A DNA stretch of 36,847 nucleotides from Acidobacteria bacterium RIFCSPLOWO2_12_FULL_65_11 (GCA_001767495.1 MELA01000025.1:1-36847), one strand, 5' to 3'; positions 8,759 through 17,411 are shown, numbered from the stretch's first letter. A program made the numbers and translations. Notes: generated from the letters alone by a model not told the origin.

Positions 8759-9415
8759 ATGATGGCACCGCCTCTGCCGCTGACCGACTGGCCGGAGTAT
8801 TTCCCGTTTCTTGGCCGATTCCTTCGAAGCCCGCGCACCGTCGGAGCCCTGGCCCCGAGTTCGAAGTGGCTCGCACGGGCGATGGTCGTGCACGTCGGCC
8901 AGCCGTCGACCCCCGCGAACCCTGTAAGGCCCGTGAGGATTGTCGAGCTCGGTGCCGGCACGGGCGCCTTCACGCGGGAAATCGTCGAGCGCCTTGGATC
9001 TGGCGACCGGTTTCTGGTCGTGGACGTCGAGCCGGGCTTCATCGAATGCCTGCGTCGGCGCTGGCCGCACGTCGAGTGCGTCTGCGCATCGGCGGCGACG
9101 CTGCCGGCTCTCCTCGGCGAGCGCCAGATCGGGCCGGTCGATCACATCGTGTCCGGTCTGCCGTTTGCGAGTCTGCCGGCCGAGACGACACGGCAGATTC
9201 TTGATGCGGTCGGGAAGACCCTGCGACGGGACGGGACGTTCACGACGTTTCAATATGTGCACTCGTACGGGTTGCCACGCGCGGTCGCCTTTCGCCGCGA
9301 GATGAACGCGCTGATGGGATCGACGCCTTCTCTGCAGTTCGTTGCGCGCAACCTTCCACCTGCGTTTGCGTTGAGCTGGACGAACCGTCGGGCCGATCCG
9401 GCCCGGCCCGACTAG
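8759..9415 (+). CDS. Phospholipid N-methyltransferase-like SAM methyltransferase (Sinorhizobium-type PmtA/rRNA dimethylase-like)
   Basis: FLGRFLRSPRTVGALAPSSKWLARAM ... VELGAGTGAFTREIVERL ... IVSGLPFASLPAETTRQILDAV ... FQYVHSYGLP. Confidence 0.82.
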   Translation: MMAPPLPLTDWPEYFPFLGRFLRSPRTVGALAPSSKWLARAMVVHVGQPSTPANPVRPVRIVELGAGTGAFTREIVERLGSGDRFLVVDVEPGFIECLRRRWPHVECVCASAATLPALLGERQIGPVDHIVSGLPFASLPAETTRQILDAVGKTLRRDGTFTTFQYVHSYGLPRAVAFRREMNALMGSTPSLQFVARNLPPAFALSWTNRRADPARPD

Positions 9416-9419
9416 TCCC

Positions 9420-10130
9420 ATGGCCCTGCTCTCGCTGTTTGACCACGAGAAGTCTCGTCGCGAAGAGGAGATTCTCGCCTCCGGCAACGGCACGGCGCAG
9501 CTGTCTGTCGCCGTCGTCGAGAATGACTTCGTCGGCCGCGTGTACGAGAAGCTCGCCATCGTCTACGACCTGGCGTTCGGGCCGACGCTGCAGCCAGGCC
9601 GGCGGCGGGCGATCGCGCAGATGTCCATGGGCCCGGACGTTCGCGTGCTCGAGGTTGGCGTCGGGACCGGCATGAACATCGACCTGTACCCGCCGGATTG
9701 CTCGGTTGTTGGCATCGATCTGTCGGGCCCCATGCTCGAAAAAGCGCACGGGCGCATGATACGCCGAGGCCTCCGAAACGTCCGGCTGCTCGAGATGGAC
9801 GCGGCCCATCTCAAGTTCGCCGACAAGACGTTCGACATCGTCTACGCGCCGTACGTGATGAGCGTGGTGCCCGATCCGGTGGCGGTCGTTCGCGAGATGC
9901 ACCGTGTGTGCAAGAACGGCGGGCGCATTGTCATGCTCAATCACTTTCGGAGCGCGAACCCGGTTCTCGCGTGGCTCGAACGCGCGCTCTCGCCGTTCAC
10001 CGTTCACATCGGCTTCAAGGCGGATCTCGATCTGCCGGCCTTTCTGGCTCAGGCCGGGATGGCACCAGTGTCGATCGAGAAGGTCAACACACCCCGCATC
10101 TGGTCGCTCGTCACCTGCGTGAAGGAGTAG
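9420..10130 (+). CDS. Class I SAM methyltransferase (Rhodobacter-type PmtA/UbiE-like)
   Basis: VYEKLAIVYDLAFGPTLQPGRRRAIAQM ... VLEVGVGTGMNIDLYPPDCSVVGIDLSGPMLEKA. Confidence 0.85.
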   Translation: MALLSLFDHEKSRREEEILASGNGTAQLSVAVVENDFVGRVYEKLAIVYDLAFGPTLQPGRRRAIAQMSMGPDVRVLEVGVGTGMNIDLYPPDCSVVGIDLSGPMLEKAHGRMIRRGLRNVRLLEMDAAHLKFADKTFDIVYAPYVMSVVPDPVAVVREMHRVCKNGGRIVMLNHFRSANPVLAWLERALSPFTVHIGFKADLDLPAFLAQAGMAPVSIEKVNTPRIWSLVTCVKE

Positions 10131-12234
10131 CGGTCGCCCTGCGACGCACGTCGAGGGCGAGCGCCAGGTTGTTTCTGGCCGACTGGAGATCGGGATTCAG
10201 TCGGACCGCCTCGGCGAAGTGCTCGATGGCTTCGTCCAGCCGGTCTTGTGAGGCGAGCGCGATGCCGAGCTGGTTGTGGGCGTCGGCGTCGGTTGGCAGC
10301 GAGGAGAGAAGCTTCCGACTTTCCTGCTCCAAATCAACAACCCTCCGTTGGTTGAAGAGTGGACGAAGCAGCTCCCGGCGGGCGGTGACGTTCGACGGAT
10401 CGATGCGCAGGGCGTGTTCGAGCGTGGAGATGGCCTCTTGATCGTGTCCGCTCGAGACGAGCGCCGTCCCTAGATCGATCAGCACGGCGAGATCGTCGGG
10501 CCTCAGCCGGAGATATTCGCGGTACTCCTGCGCTGCGCCGTCGAAGTCCTTGCGCGAGGCGAGCACGTTGCCCAGGTTCACGCGTCCCCGCGCGTACTCC
10601 GGAGCGGCCGCAACAATCTTACGAAGCTCATCGAGTGCCCTGTCGTGGTCACCCAGGCCCTGAAGCGCGTTGGCGAGCTCCTCGCGCGCCGAGAGCATCT
10701 GCGGGTGCTTGGGTCGTAGCCGCATGAAGGCTTCGATCTCATCCACGCCACCGCGTACGTCCCCACGCTGAATGAGCGCAGAGCCAAGGGGGAACCGGGC
10801 ATCGGGCCAGTCTGGCGCCCCAATCTGCAGATGCCTGATTGACTCGTCAATCTGACCCGCATCGCGGTAGTAGACGGCGATATTGTTATGGGCTCTTGCA
10901 TGCGGTCGCCGGTCGAGCACGGTTTGCCACAGGCCGAGGCCGGTTCGATACTCCACGTTTCGGGCGACCGTTGCTGCACCCAGGCCGATCAGGGAAAGGA
11001 CGACGATCGCCGAGACAGCAGCTCGGGCGGCGACCGACGGCACTTCGACGCTATTCGGACCATGGGAACGCGCAATCAGGTGTCGACATAGCAGCCGACC
11101 GAGAAGCACCACCATCACGACCACAGCTATGAGCGGTAGATACATGCGGCGCTCGGCGGCCACCTCTGTCGGGATGGCGATGACGCTCGAGGCGGGCGCG
11201 AGCGTGATGAAGAACCACGCGCCCCAGAAGCCGAACGTCGGGACGCGGATGAGCGCGACTACCGTCAGCGCAGCGAGCGCGAGCACGAGCAGTGCGCTCG
11301 GCCAGACGTCCAGGACGGTCAGGGGCAGGGGAATTCCGTAATCGAAGATGAGTGCTCGTGGCCAGAAGGAGAGGCGGAGGTACTGAGCGACCGCGGGAGC
11401 CTGGTTAAGGAGATAGGTCCAGCGTGTCACGTAGAGATCGAAGCCGTCGGCGCTGAAGAATGGTGTCTGAAAGGCAAACGCGACAAAGAGCAGCCAACCG
11501 GCCGCCAGGCCGAGGTACAGGTGGAGGCGAGCCCGAAACGCGGCCGAAAACGATGGATACGCGAAGATGCGATCGCAGAGCACGACGACAATCGGTGCGG
11601 TGACCATCGTTTCTTTGGCGCAGATACCGCCGATGTTCGAGACAATCGCGATGATTGCCCAGCGGCTCGACGGTTTGCCGTCCCACGTCCGAATCGCTGC
11701 GTACAGCGTCAACAGGTAGAAGAGTCCCATCAGCGACTCGGTCCGCTGTGTGAGGTAATCGACGGCATCGGTATTGAGCGGGTGGACGACCCACACCAGC
11801 GCGCAGACCAGGGCCACCAGATCCGGACTCGCGTGTGCGTCCGCGGCCAGCATGCGACCCAGGATTCTGCGAACGACGCCAAACAGCGCGAGCGCGGCCA
11901 GGACGTGAATGGTGACGTTCACCAGGTGATATCCCTGAACCCGCAGGCCACCCACGGCAAAATTCGCCGCGAACGTCAGGTTGGCGAGCGGTCTGCCGGC
12001 CACCGGCGTCTTTCGCGGCGGTTGGAGGGCTGATGTTGGTGGCCAGAGTTGGCGGATGCTCGTGTTGTCGACGATAGTCGGGAGATCGTCGAAGACGAAC
12101 GGCCCGCTGAGACTGTTCGCGTACACGCCGAATCCCGCCACAACAATGGCGAGCACGGCAAGACGCTCGTGAAATCGTTGCGCCGATCGCGACGGCGCTC
12201 CAGTCGATGGTGTGGGACGTCGACGTGTGGTCAT
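10111..12234 (-). CDS. TMTC-like multi-pass membrane protein with C-terminal TPR repeats
   Basis: VAGFGVYANSLSGPFVFDDLPTIVDNTSIRQ ... GYHLVNVTIHVLAALALF ... VWVVHPLNTDAVDYLTQRTESLMGLFYLLTL, then at least five TPRs. ATG at 12234 overlaps the upstream stop. Confidence 0.82.
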   Translation of the reverse strand: MTTRRRPTPSTGAPSRSAQRFHERLAVLAIVVAGFGVYANSLSGPFVFDDLPTIVDNTSIRQLWPPTSALQPPRKTPVAGRPLANLTFAANFAVGGLRVQGYHLVNVTIHVLAALALFGVVRRILGRMLAADAHASPDLVALVCALVWVVHPLNTDAVDYLTQRTESLMGLFYLLTLYAAIRTWDGKPSSRWAIIAIVSNIGGICAKETMVTAPIVVVLCDRIFAYPSFSAAFRARLHLYLGLAAGWLLFVAFAFQTPFFSADGFDLYVTRWTYLLNQAPAVAQYLRLSFWPRALIFDYGIPLPLTVLDVWPSALLVLALAALTVVALIRVPTFGFWGAWFFITLAPASSVIAIPTEVAAERRMYLPLIAVVVMVVLLGRLLCRHLIARSHGPNSVEVPSVAARAAVSAIVVLSLIGLGAATVARNVEYRTGLGLWQTVLDRRPHARAHNNIAVYYRDAGQIDESIRHLQIGAPDWPDARFPLGSALIQRGDVRGGVDEIEAFMRLRPKHPQMLSAREELANALQGLGDHDRALDELRKIVAAAPEYARGRVNLGNVLASRKDFDGAAQEYREYLRLRPDDLAVLIDLGTALVSSGHDQEAISTLEHALRIDPSNVTARRELLRPLFNQRRVVDLEQESRKLLSSLPTDADAHNQLGIALASQDRLDEAIEHFAEAVRLNPDLQSARNNLALALDVRRRATATPSRR

Positions 12235-13277
12235 CAGTGACCCAACTTCAAGATCTCTGTGGCTGCGACCTCCGCCCCGTCGGTCCGCGGCTGCTCGGGC
12301 GGCGCCGGCTGGTGCAGCAAGGCGTCGATGGCGTCGGACCATCGACCGCCGAGCAGATCGTCCTGTGAAATGTGACGGCACCGAAGGACCCGTGGCATCT
12401 GGTCGACGAACACATCGTATTCGACGAAGTGTCCGCGCGATGTGTACAGGAGCGGGGTGTCGTGCGCGACGCACTCCGACACGATGCCATAACCCGGCTT
12501 GCTGACCACGACGTCGGCCGCTGTGACGATGTCCTGATGGGTCAGCCCATCCGGCGGATGCTGGTTGACGGTGACGATCGTGAACGGCGCGCGCCGCGAC
12601 CTGTCGTCGAACGGCAGCGGAACAGGATAGCCGCCAAAGGTCGCGAGGACCAGTCGTGCATCGTCAGCCACGCCGAGCACGCGTCTGGTCTCGCGACGGT
12701 CGCGGGTCGCACGCCGCGCGATGAACGGGATATCTCGAATGAGGCCGGCCATGGGCTCGAACCCGCCATGAAGCGGCAGGCGCAGCGCTAGCGTGGCGGC
12801 GGCGTACGCCCGGCGGATGATCGAGATCGCGTCGGGTGCGATCCGCTCGAAGGCAGGGTAGGCGTCGTAGATCCAGTCCCAGGTGAAGTTCGCGATGGCG
12901 ACCGACGCCAGGCCGGCGCGGCGGGCCGCCGCGAAGGCAATTGGCGGGACGTCGCCGAGCACGATATCGGCGGCGACCTGGCGGAGAAGCGTCGCCTCGT
13001 GTTCCACCCGCCGATCGAAGTTGCGATAGAAGCTCTCTGCGCGTCTCGCCGTGCCCTCCTCGTCCGGCCTCAGGCCGTCGATCTGCACCACGCCAACATC
13101 AGGCTCGAATGGCTGCACCTCAATCGGGATTGCAGCACGTTCGAACAGCCACTGAGGAGCGTCGGTACGAACGATGAAGCGCACGTCGTCACGCCTCGCG
13201 CCGATGGCCCTGATGAGCTCGATCGAGCGTGTCGCGTGGCCGAAGCCGTGACCGGAAATGTAGTAGACGATCAGCAT
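12234..13277 (-). CDS. Glycosyltransferase (MGT/UDP-GlcNAc-type, GT-B)
   Basis: MLIVYYISGHGFGHATRSIELIRAIGAR ... GGYPVPLPFDD ... TAADVVVSKPGYGIVSECVAHDTPLLYTSRGHFVEYDVF. Confidence 0.82.
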   Translation of the reverse strand: MLIVYYISGHGFGHATRSIELIRAIGARRDDVRFIVRTDAPQWLFERAAIPIEVQPFEPDVGVVQIDGLRPDEEGTARRAESFYRNFDRRVEHEATLLRQVAADIVLGDVPPIAFAAARRAGLASVAIANFTWDWIYDAYPAFERIAPDAISIIRRAYAAATLALRLPLHGGFEPMAGLIRDIPFIARRATRDRRETRRVLGVADDARLVLATFGGYPVPLPFDDRSRRAPFTIVTVNQHPPDGLTHQDIVTAADVVVSKPGYGIVSECVAHDTPLLYTSRGHFVEYDVFVDQMPRVLRCRHISQDDLLGGRWSDAIDALLHQPAPPEQPRTDGAEVAATEILKLGH

Positions 13278-13284
13278 GTTCACG

Positions 13285-13404
13285 GTCCGACCAAGGCCGG
13301 ACACTACGTACGGGGATTATGTAGTACGGGGCGTATGTAGTACGGGAAGTATGTAGTGTCCGGCTTTAGTACGGGAAGTATGTAGTGTCCGGCTTTAGCC
13401 GGAC
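13285..13404. repeat. Composite repeat: palindrome-ACTAC-[16-bp TACGGG(A/G)...TATGTAG x4 interleaved with 13-bp TGTCCGGCTTTAG x2]-terminal palindrome
   Basis: GGTCCGACCAAGGCCGGAC-ACTAC at 13284-13306; 16-bp units at 13309, 13325, 13341 and 13370; exact 29-bp tandem duplication 13341-13369 / 13370-13398; GTCCGGCTTTAGCCGGAC at 13387-13404. Confidence 0.9.
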
Positions 13405-13407
13405 GAG

Positions 13408-14070
13408 TCAATAAATGTACGGCACGAGGCGCCAGCGCACTTGCCGCGCGTACCGAATGTAGTGCTCGCCGAACGCATTGACGAGCGAGCGCTCCTCCAG
13501 GGGAACGGCCACCAGCACGTACGTCGATGAGATCGCCGCAAAGATCAGACGGTCGGCCGTCATGTGTGCGGCCCCAACCACCGCCAAGACCCACCCGAGG
13601 TACAGCGGATGGCGCACCCACCGGTACGGACCATCAACGTGCAACGCTCTTCCCGGGATCTGCGGCGTGATGCCCGCCAGTTCCAGCGCATCGATCCGTG
13701 CAACCGAGCGAGCGATGAGCCAGAGGCCTGCGAGCTGCACGCCCGCGTGCGCCACGGCGCGCCAGCCGGTGACGTGATAGACCTCGCTCCCAACGGGCTG
13801 CCAAAGGGCCAGGACGATGAGCAGGAGCACACTCGCCGTCCAGACGTACACCGATCGGAGCAGTCGATCGGGAATGACTCGCGCCACATGCGCCTTCATC
13901 CATGGACGCGCGAACAGACTGTGATGGAGCGCAAAGACGGCGAACAAGGCGACATTGCCGGCCCCGGCTAGCATGCCGCCGCCGACCCTATCGGGCATTC
14001 CCCACGTGACGAGATACGAATACGCGCAGACCAGGAGAGATACGGCGAACAACCCGCCGCCCGTCCACAC
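13408..14070 (-). CDS. NnrU/isoprenylcysteine carboxyl methyltransferase-like membrane protein
   Basis: FALHHSLFARPWMK ... RALHVDGPYRWVRHPLYLGWVLAVVGAAHMT ... VPLEERSLVNAFGEHYIRYARQVRWRLVPYIY. Confidence 0.8.
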   Translation of the reverse strand: MWTGGGLFAVSLLVCAYSYLVTWGMPDRVGGGMLAGAGNVALFAVFALHHSLFARPWMKAHVARVIPDRLLRSVYVWTASVLLLIVLALWQPVGSEVYHVTGWRAVAHAGVQLAGLWLIARSVARIDALELAGITPQIPGRALHVDGPYRWVRHPLYLGWVLAVVGAAHMTADRLIFAAISSTYVLVAVPLEERSLVNAFGEHYIRYARQVRWRLVPYIY

Positions 14071-14116
14071 GAAGAGACGCTCGAACGTGGTGATGACCAG
14101 ATAGTATAGGGCCCTT

Positions 14117-15394
14117 ATGCCTCACTCCGGTTCGCCTCGGGTCGTGATCACGGGCATCGGTGTCGTGTCGCCGTTCGGCGTCGGTCGCGAGCGCTTCTGG
14201 GAGCATGTGAGCCGCGGCTGCAGCGGCACGCGCGCCATCACGGAGTTCGACGCCTCGGCCTTCGGCTGTCGCGTGGCGGCGCCGGTGGCCGACGTCACGG
14301 CCGACGCGGTGCCGCCGCTCGACGGCGACGATCTCTGGGATCCCGGCTACCGCGCCGATCCCAAGCGGTACTCGCGCGCTGCGCTGGTGGGGGTCATCGC
14401 GGCCCGCGAAGCGTGGGCCGACGCGGGCCTGCGGGTCGGCGCGCGGGAGGGCGGCGTGGTCATCGGCAGCGGCGGTGGCGGCATCGACGTGGGCGAGCGC
14501 CAATATCACGACTTCTTCGTCGACCGCGGCAAGAAGGTGACGCCCTACGCCATCCCCGTGTCCATTGTCGGCATGGTCTCGAGTGAGATTTCGATTTCGC
14601 TGCGGCTGCACGGTGTCAGCCACGTCCTCTCGTGCGGGTGCACGAGCTCGACCGACGCCATCGGCTATGCGGCTGCGCTCGTTCGATCGGGAGAGGCCGA
14701 GGTGTTGATCTCCGGCGGCGCGGACGCGTGCGTCACGCCGGGCATGATCTTCGGCTTCTCAAAGATGAAGGTCGTCTCGATGGCGTTCAACGATCGGCCG
14801 GCCGAGGCCTCGCGCCCCTTCGACGGCGGGCGCGACGGGTTTGTGCTCGGCGAGGGCGCCTGGATGATGGTGCTCGAGCGCGAGGACCGGGCGCGGGCGC
14901 GCGGCGCACGAATCTACGCCTCGATTGACGGCTACGGGTCGACGTGTGATGCCTACCATCGCGTGCAGATGGCGCCCGATGGCGGGGAGATCGTCCGCGC
15001 CATCACCATCGCGATCGAACGATCAGCTAGGGATCGCGAGGACATTGGCTACGTCAGCTATCACGGGACGTCGACCGTGACAAACGATCGTATCGAATCG
15101 CAGTGCGTGCGGCAGGTGTTCGGCCCGTACGCGGATCGCCTGCCCGGCTCGTCGGTCAAATCGATGATCGGTCACCCGCAAGGCGCCAGCGGCGCGGCGG
15201 GCGTCGTCACGGCGGCGCTGGCGATCGACCGGGGGTTCCTGCCACCGACGATCAACCTGTGCCGTCCCGATCCCGCGTGCGATCTCGATTTCATCCCCAA
15301 TCAAGGCCGGGCCGCCCAGGTTGACGCCGCGCTCTGCAACTGCCTCGGCTTCGGCTCCAAGAACAGTGCGCTCGTCATCGGACGCGTGGCCTGA
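14117..15394 (+). CDS. Beta-ketoacyl-ACP synthase (FabF/KAS II-like)
   Basis: VVITGIGVVSPFGVGRERFW; active Cys in LSCGCTSSTDAIGYA; His in SYHGTSTVTND and SVKSMIGHPQGASGAAGV. Confidence 0.92.
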   Translation: MPHSGSPRVVITGIGVVSPFGVGRERFWEHVSRGCSGTRAITEFDASAFGCRVAAPVADVTADAVPPLDGDDLWDPGYRADPKRYSRAALVGVIAAREAWADAGLRVGAREGGVVIGSGGGGIDVGERQYHDFFVDRGKKVTPYAIPVSIVGMVSSEISISLRLHGVSHVLSCGCTSSTDAIGYAAALVRSGEAEVLISGGADACVTPGMIFGFSKMKVVSMAFNDRPAEASRPFDGGRDGFVLGEGAWMMVLEREDRARARGARIYASIDGYGSTCDAYHRVQMAPDGGEIVRAITIAIERSARDREDIGYVSYHGTSTVTNDRIESQCVRQVFGPYADRLPGSSVKSMIGHPQGASGAAGVVTAALAIDRGFLPPTINLCRPDPACDLDFIPNQGRAAQVDAALCNCLGFGSKNSALVIGRVA

Positions 15395-15485
15395 CCGTGG
15401 CTGGTGGCCGGTGACTGGTTATGGCCGCTAGGTTGGGCGAGTGGCGGCCTTGAGCCGTTGCGAAGCGCGAATGCGCTGAGCAACA

Positions 15486-15546
15486 GCGCCGGGGGTGGGG
15501 CCCCGGCGCAGTGGGGAATGTGGGGCCCCACGAGCATTGATAGATG
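15486..15546 (+). repeat. GC-rich palindromic element, copy 1 (GCGCCGGGGGTGGGGCCCCGGCGC ... GTGGGGCCCCACGAGCATTGATAGATG)
   Basis: Shares GGGGGTGGGGCCCC and CGAGCATWGATARATG with 33748-33785, and the core with the reverse strand at 36499-36522. Confidence 0.8.
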
Positions 15547-16694
15547 ACGATGTGATCGTGGTCGGTGCGGGGCCGGCGGGCGCCGTCGCCGCGACTCTGC
15601 TGGCTCGCGCGGGTGCGCGCGTGCGGCTCATCGACCGCGCCCGGTTCCCTCGCGACAAGCTGTGTGGCGACACGATGAACCCGGGCACCCTGGCGGCCCT
15701 GAGGCGGCTGGGCATGGCCGGGCCGATCGAGGCGCGCGGCTTGAGGGTGGACGGCATGGTGGTGACGGGCGAGCGGGGAGTCCGCGTCGTGTGCCGATAT
15801 CCACGCGACCTCTACGGCCGCGCCCTGGTGCGACGGGAGCTTGATGCTGCGCTCGTCGAGCAGGCCCTTGCCGCGGGCGCGCGGTTTGAGCCGCAGACGA
15901 CGGTCCGACGAGCGATCGTCGGCCAGGGCCGGTCGCCTCGGGTTGCGGGTGTGGTGGTGGGCGTCTACGGGTCTGAGCGCGAGATGCGTTCGCGTGTCGT
16001 GATTGCCGCCGACGGCCGACATTCGACGCTCACATTCGGACTGGGGCTCGCACGGCATCCCGCGCGTCCGCGGCGTTGGGCTGTCGGCGCGTACTTCGAT
16101 AATGTCTCCGGGCTGACCGCATTCGGCGAGATGCACGTGCGGCGCGGGCGGTACATCGGCGTGGCGCTCGTGCCAGGCGGCCTTGCCAACGTCTGCCTCG
16201 TGAAGCCTTGGGACTTGGCGGCGGGCGACATCCCACTCCGCGACGCCCAGGCGGCACTGCGGCGCGAGCTCACGCGCGACGACGCCCTGGCAGAGCGGTT
16301 CGCCCGCGCACGACTCACCGTGCCGCCCGTCGTGCTCGGGCCTCTGGCAGTGGAGGTCGACCAGACGGCACCTGATGGGCTGCTGCTCGCCGGCGACGCA
16401 GCCGGGTTCATCGATCCGATGACGGGCGATGGTCTGCGCTTTGCGGTGTGCGGCGCCGAACTGGCCGCTCGATCCGCTCTGCAGGCGCTCGATCAGGGAT
16501 GGGACGGCGTTCATCAGCGCCTCGCTGCGCTTCGTCGCCGTGAATTCGCCGCGAAGTGGCGCTTCAATCGGACGCTCCGCTCGCTCGTAGCCTCGCCGCC
16601 GGCGGTCCTGGCAGCAGGGGCCGTGGCGTCAGTCGCTCCGAGCGTCCTTCGCCGCATGGTCGGCTTCGCCGGCGACTGTGGCTTCACCGACTGA
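15537..16694 (+). CDS. FAD-dependent oxidoreductase, geranylgeranyl reductase family
   Basis: DDDVIVVGAGPAGAVAATLLARAGARVRLIDRARFPRDKLCGDTMNPGTL ... GLLLAGDAAGFIDPMTGDGLRFAV. TTG start proposed; the longer ORF start lies inside repeat DNA. Confidence 0.88.
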   Translation: MIDDDVIVVGAGPAGAVAATLLARAGARVRLIDRARFPRDKLCGDTMNPGTLAALRRLGMAGPIEARGLRVDGMVVTGERGVRVVCRYPRDLYGRALVRRELDAALVEQALAAGARFEPQTTVRRAIVGQGRSPRVAGVVVGVYGSEREMRSRVVIAADGRHSTLTFGLGLARHPARPRRWAVGAYFDNVSGLTAFGEMHVRRGRYIGVALVPGGLANVCLVKPWDLAAGDIPLRDAQAALRRELTRDDALAERFARARLTVPPVVLGPLAVEVDQTAPDGLLLAGDAAGFIDPMTGDGLRFAVCGAELAARSALQALDQGWDGVHQRLAALRRREFAAKWRFNRTLRSLVASPPAVLAAGAVASVAPSVLRRMVGFAGDCGFTD

Positions 16695-16735
16695 CTCGAG
16701 GAACACAGAGCACGCCGAGGACCTAAGAGATCATG

Positions 16736-16817
16736 AACCACAGCGTCACCGAGACACGGAGGTTCACGTGCACGCTGACAATCCGGAGCGCCTCTGTGGC
16801 TCAATGACTCTGTGGTT
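16736..16817. repeat. Inverted word repeat AACCACAG(CGTCACCGAGACACGGAGG)...(CCTCTGTGGC)...CTGTGGTT
   Basis: 8-bp perfect outer arms 16736-16743 / 16810-16817. Resembles ACCACAGAGACACAGAGG-type repeats. Confidence 0.65.
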
Positions 16818-17342
16818 TATCTAAACTTCTCGATCGTCTCGCTCGTTGTGTTCGGTTCGATGTTGATGGAAGCGAGTCGATCCGCACGCAACGAACACTC
16901 GCAGCGCCTACGAGGCGGCGTCGAGCCCGCCGGCGACGTGTACCGGATCATGCGAATCGCCTATCCGGGGGCCTTCGTCGCGATGATCGGCGAGGGATGG
17001 CTGCGCGGAGTGTCGTGGCCCGCCACCGTTGTCGCCGGCGCCCTCGTGTTCGCACTCGCCAAACTGCTGAAGTGGTGGGCGATCGTCTCGCTCGGTTCGC
17101 GCTGGACCTTTCGGGTCATCGTCGTGCCGGGCGACACGCGCGTGGTGTCCGGACCGTACCGGTGCCTGCGTCACCCGAACTACGTGGGTGTCATCGGCGA
17201 GCTTGTCGGCGTCGCTGCGATGACGGGCGCGACCCTCGCCGGGGTGCTCGCCGTGCTGGTGTGTGGTGCACTGCTCGTGAGGCGAATCGCAGTCGAGGAG
17301 CGCGCCCTGCAGACGATGGCTGCGGGGACCGCGCCTGATTGA
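16812..17342 (+). CDS. Isoprenylcysteine carboxyl methyltransferase (ICMT) family membrane protein
   Basis: VVPGDTRVVSGPYRCLRHPNYVGVIGELVGVAAMTGA ... RRIAVEERAL. Confidence 0.82.
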   Translation: MVYLNFSIVSLVVFGSMLMEASRSARNEHSQRLRGGVEPAGDVYRIMRIAYPGAFVAMIGEGWLRGVSWPATVVAGALVFALAKLLKWWAIVSLGSRWTFRVIVVPGDTRVVSGPYRCLRHPNYVGVIGELVGVAAMTGATLAGVLAVLVCGALLVRRIAVEERALQTMAAGTAPD

Positions 17343-17396
17343 CATTTGTCACAGCTTCACGGGCGATCTCATCGGAAATAACGAAAACGGCCGGGC

Positions 17397-17402
17397 TATA
17401 AT
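17397..17402 (+). promoter_or_regulatory. Candidate -10 element TATAAT next to the start codon
   Basis: GGGCTATAATACGCGCTTGATG: perfect TATAAT, ATG at 17412. Confidence 0.5.
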
Positions 17403-17411
17403 ACGCGCTTG

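Noticed and set aside
13309-13398. Possible CRISPR array
   Set aside because: 16-bp and 13-bp units are contiguous or directly interleaved, with no unique spacers and no cas genes.
15375-16514. 379-aa minus-strand ORF opposite the FAD-oxidoreductase
   Set aside because: Shadow ORF of a GC-rich gene; Arg/His/Pro-biased, no recognisable domain. The plus strand carries clear FAD motifs.
17340-17345. Perfect TTGACA as -35 for the TPR-gluzincin gene
   Set aside because: It lies about 50 nt from the TATAAT at 17397, far outside the normal 16-18 nt spacing.
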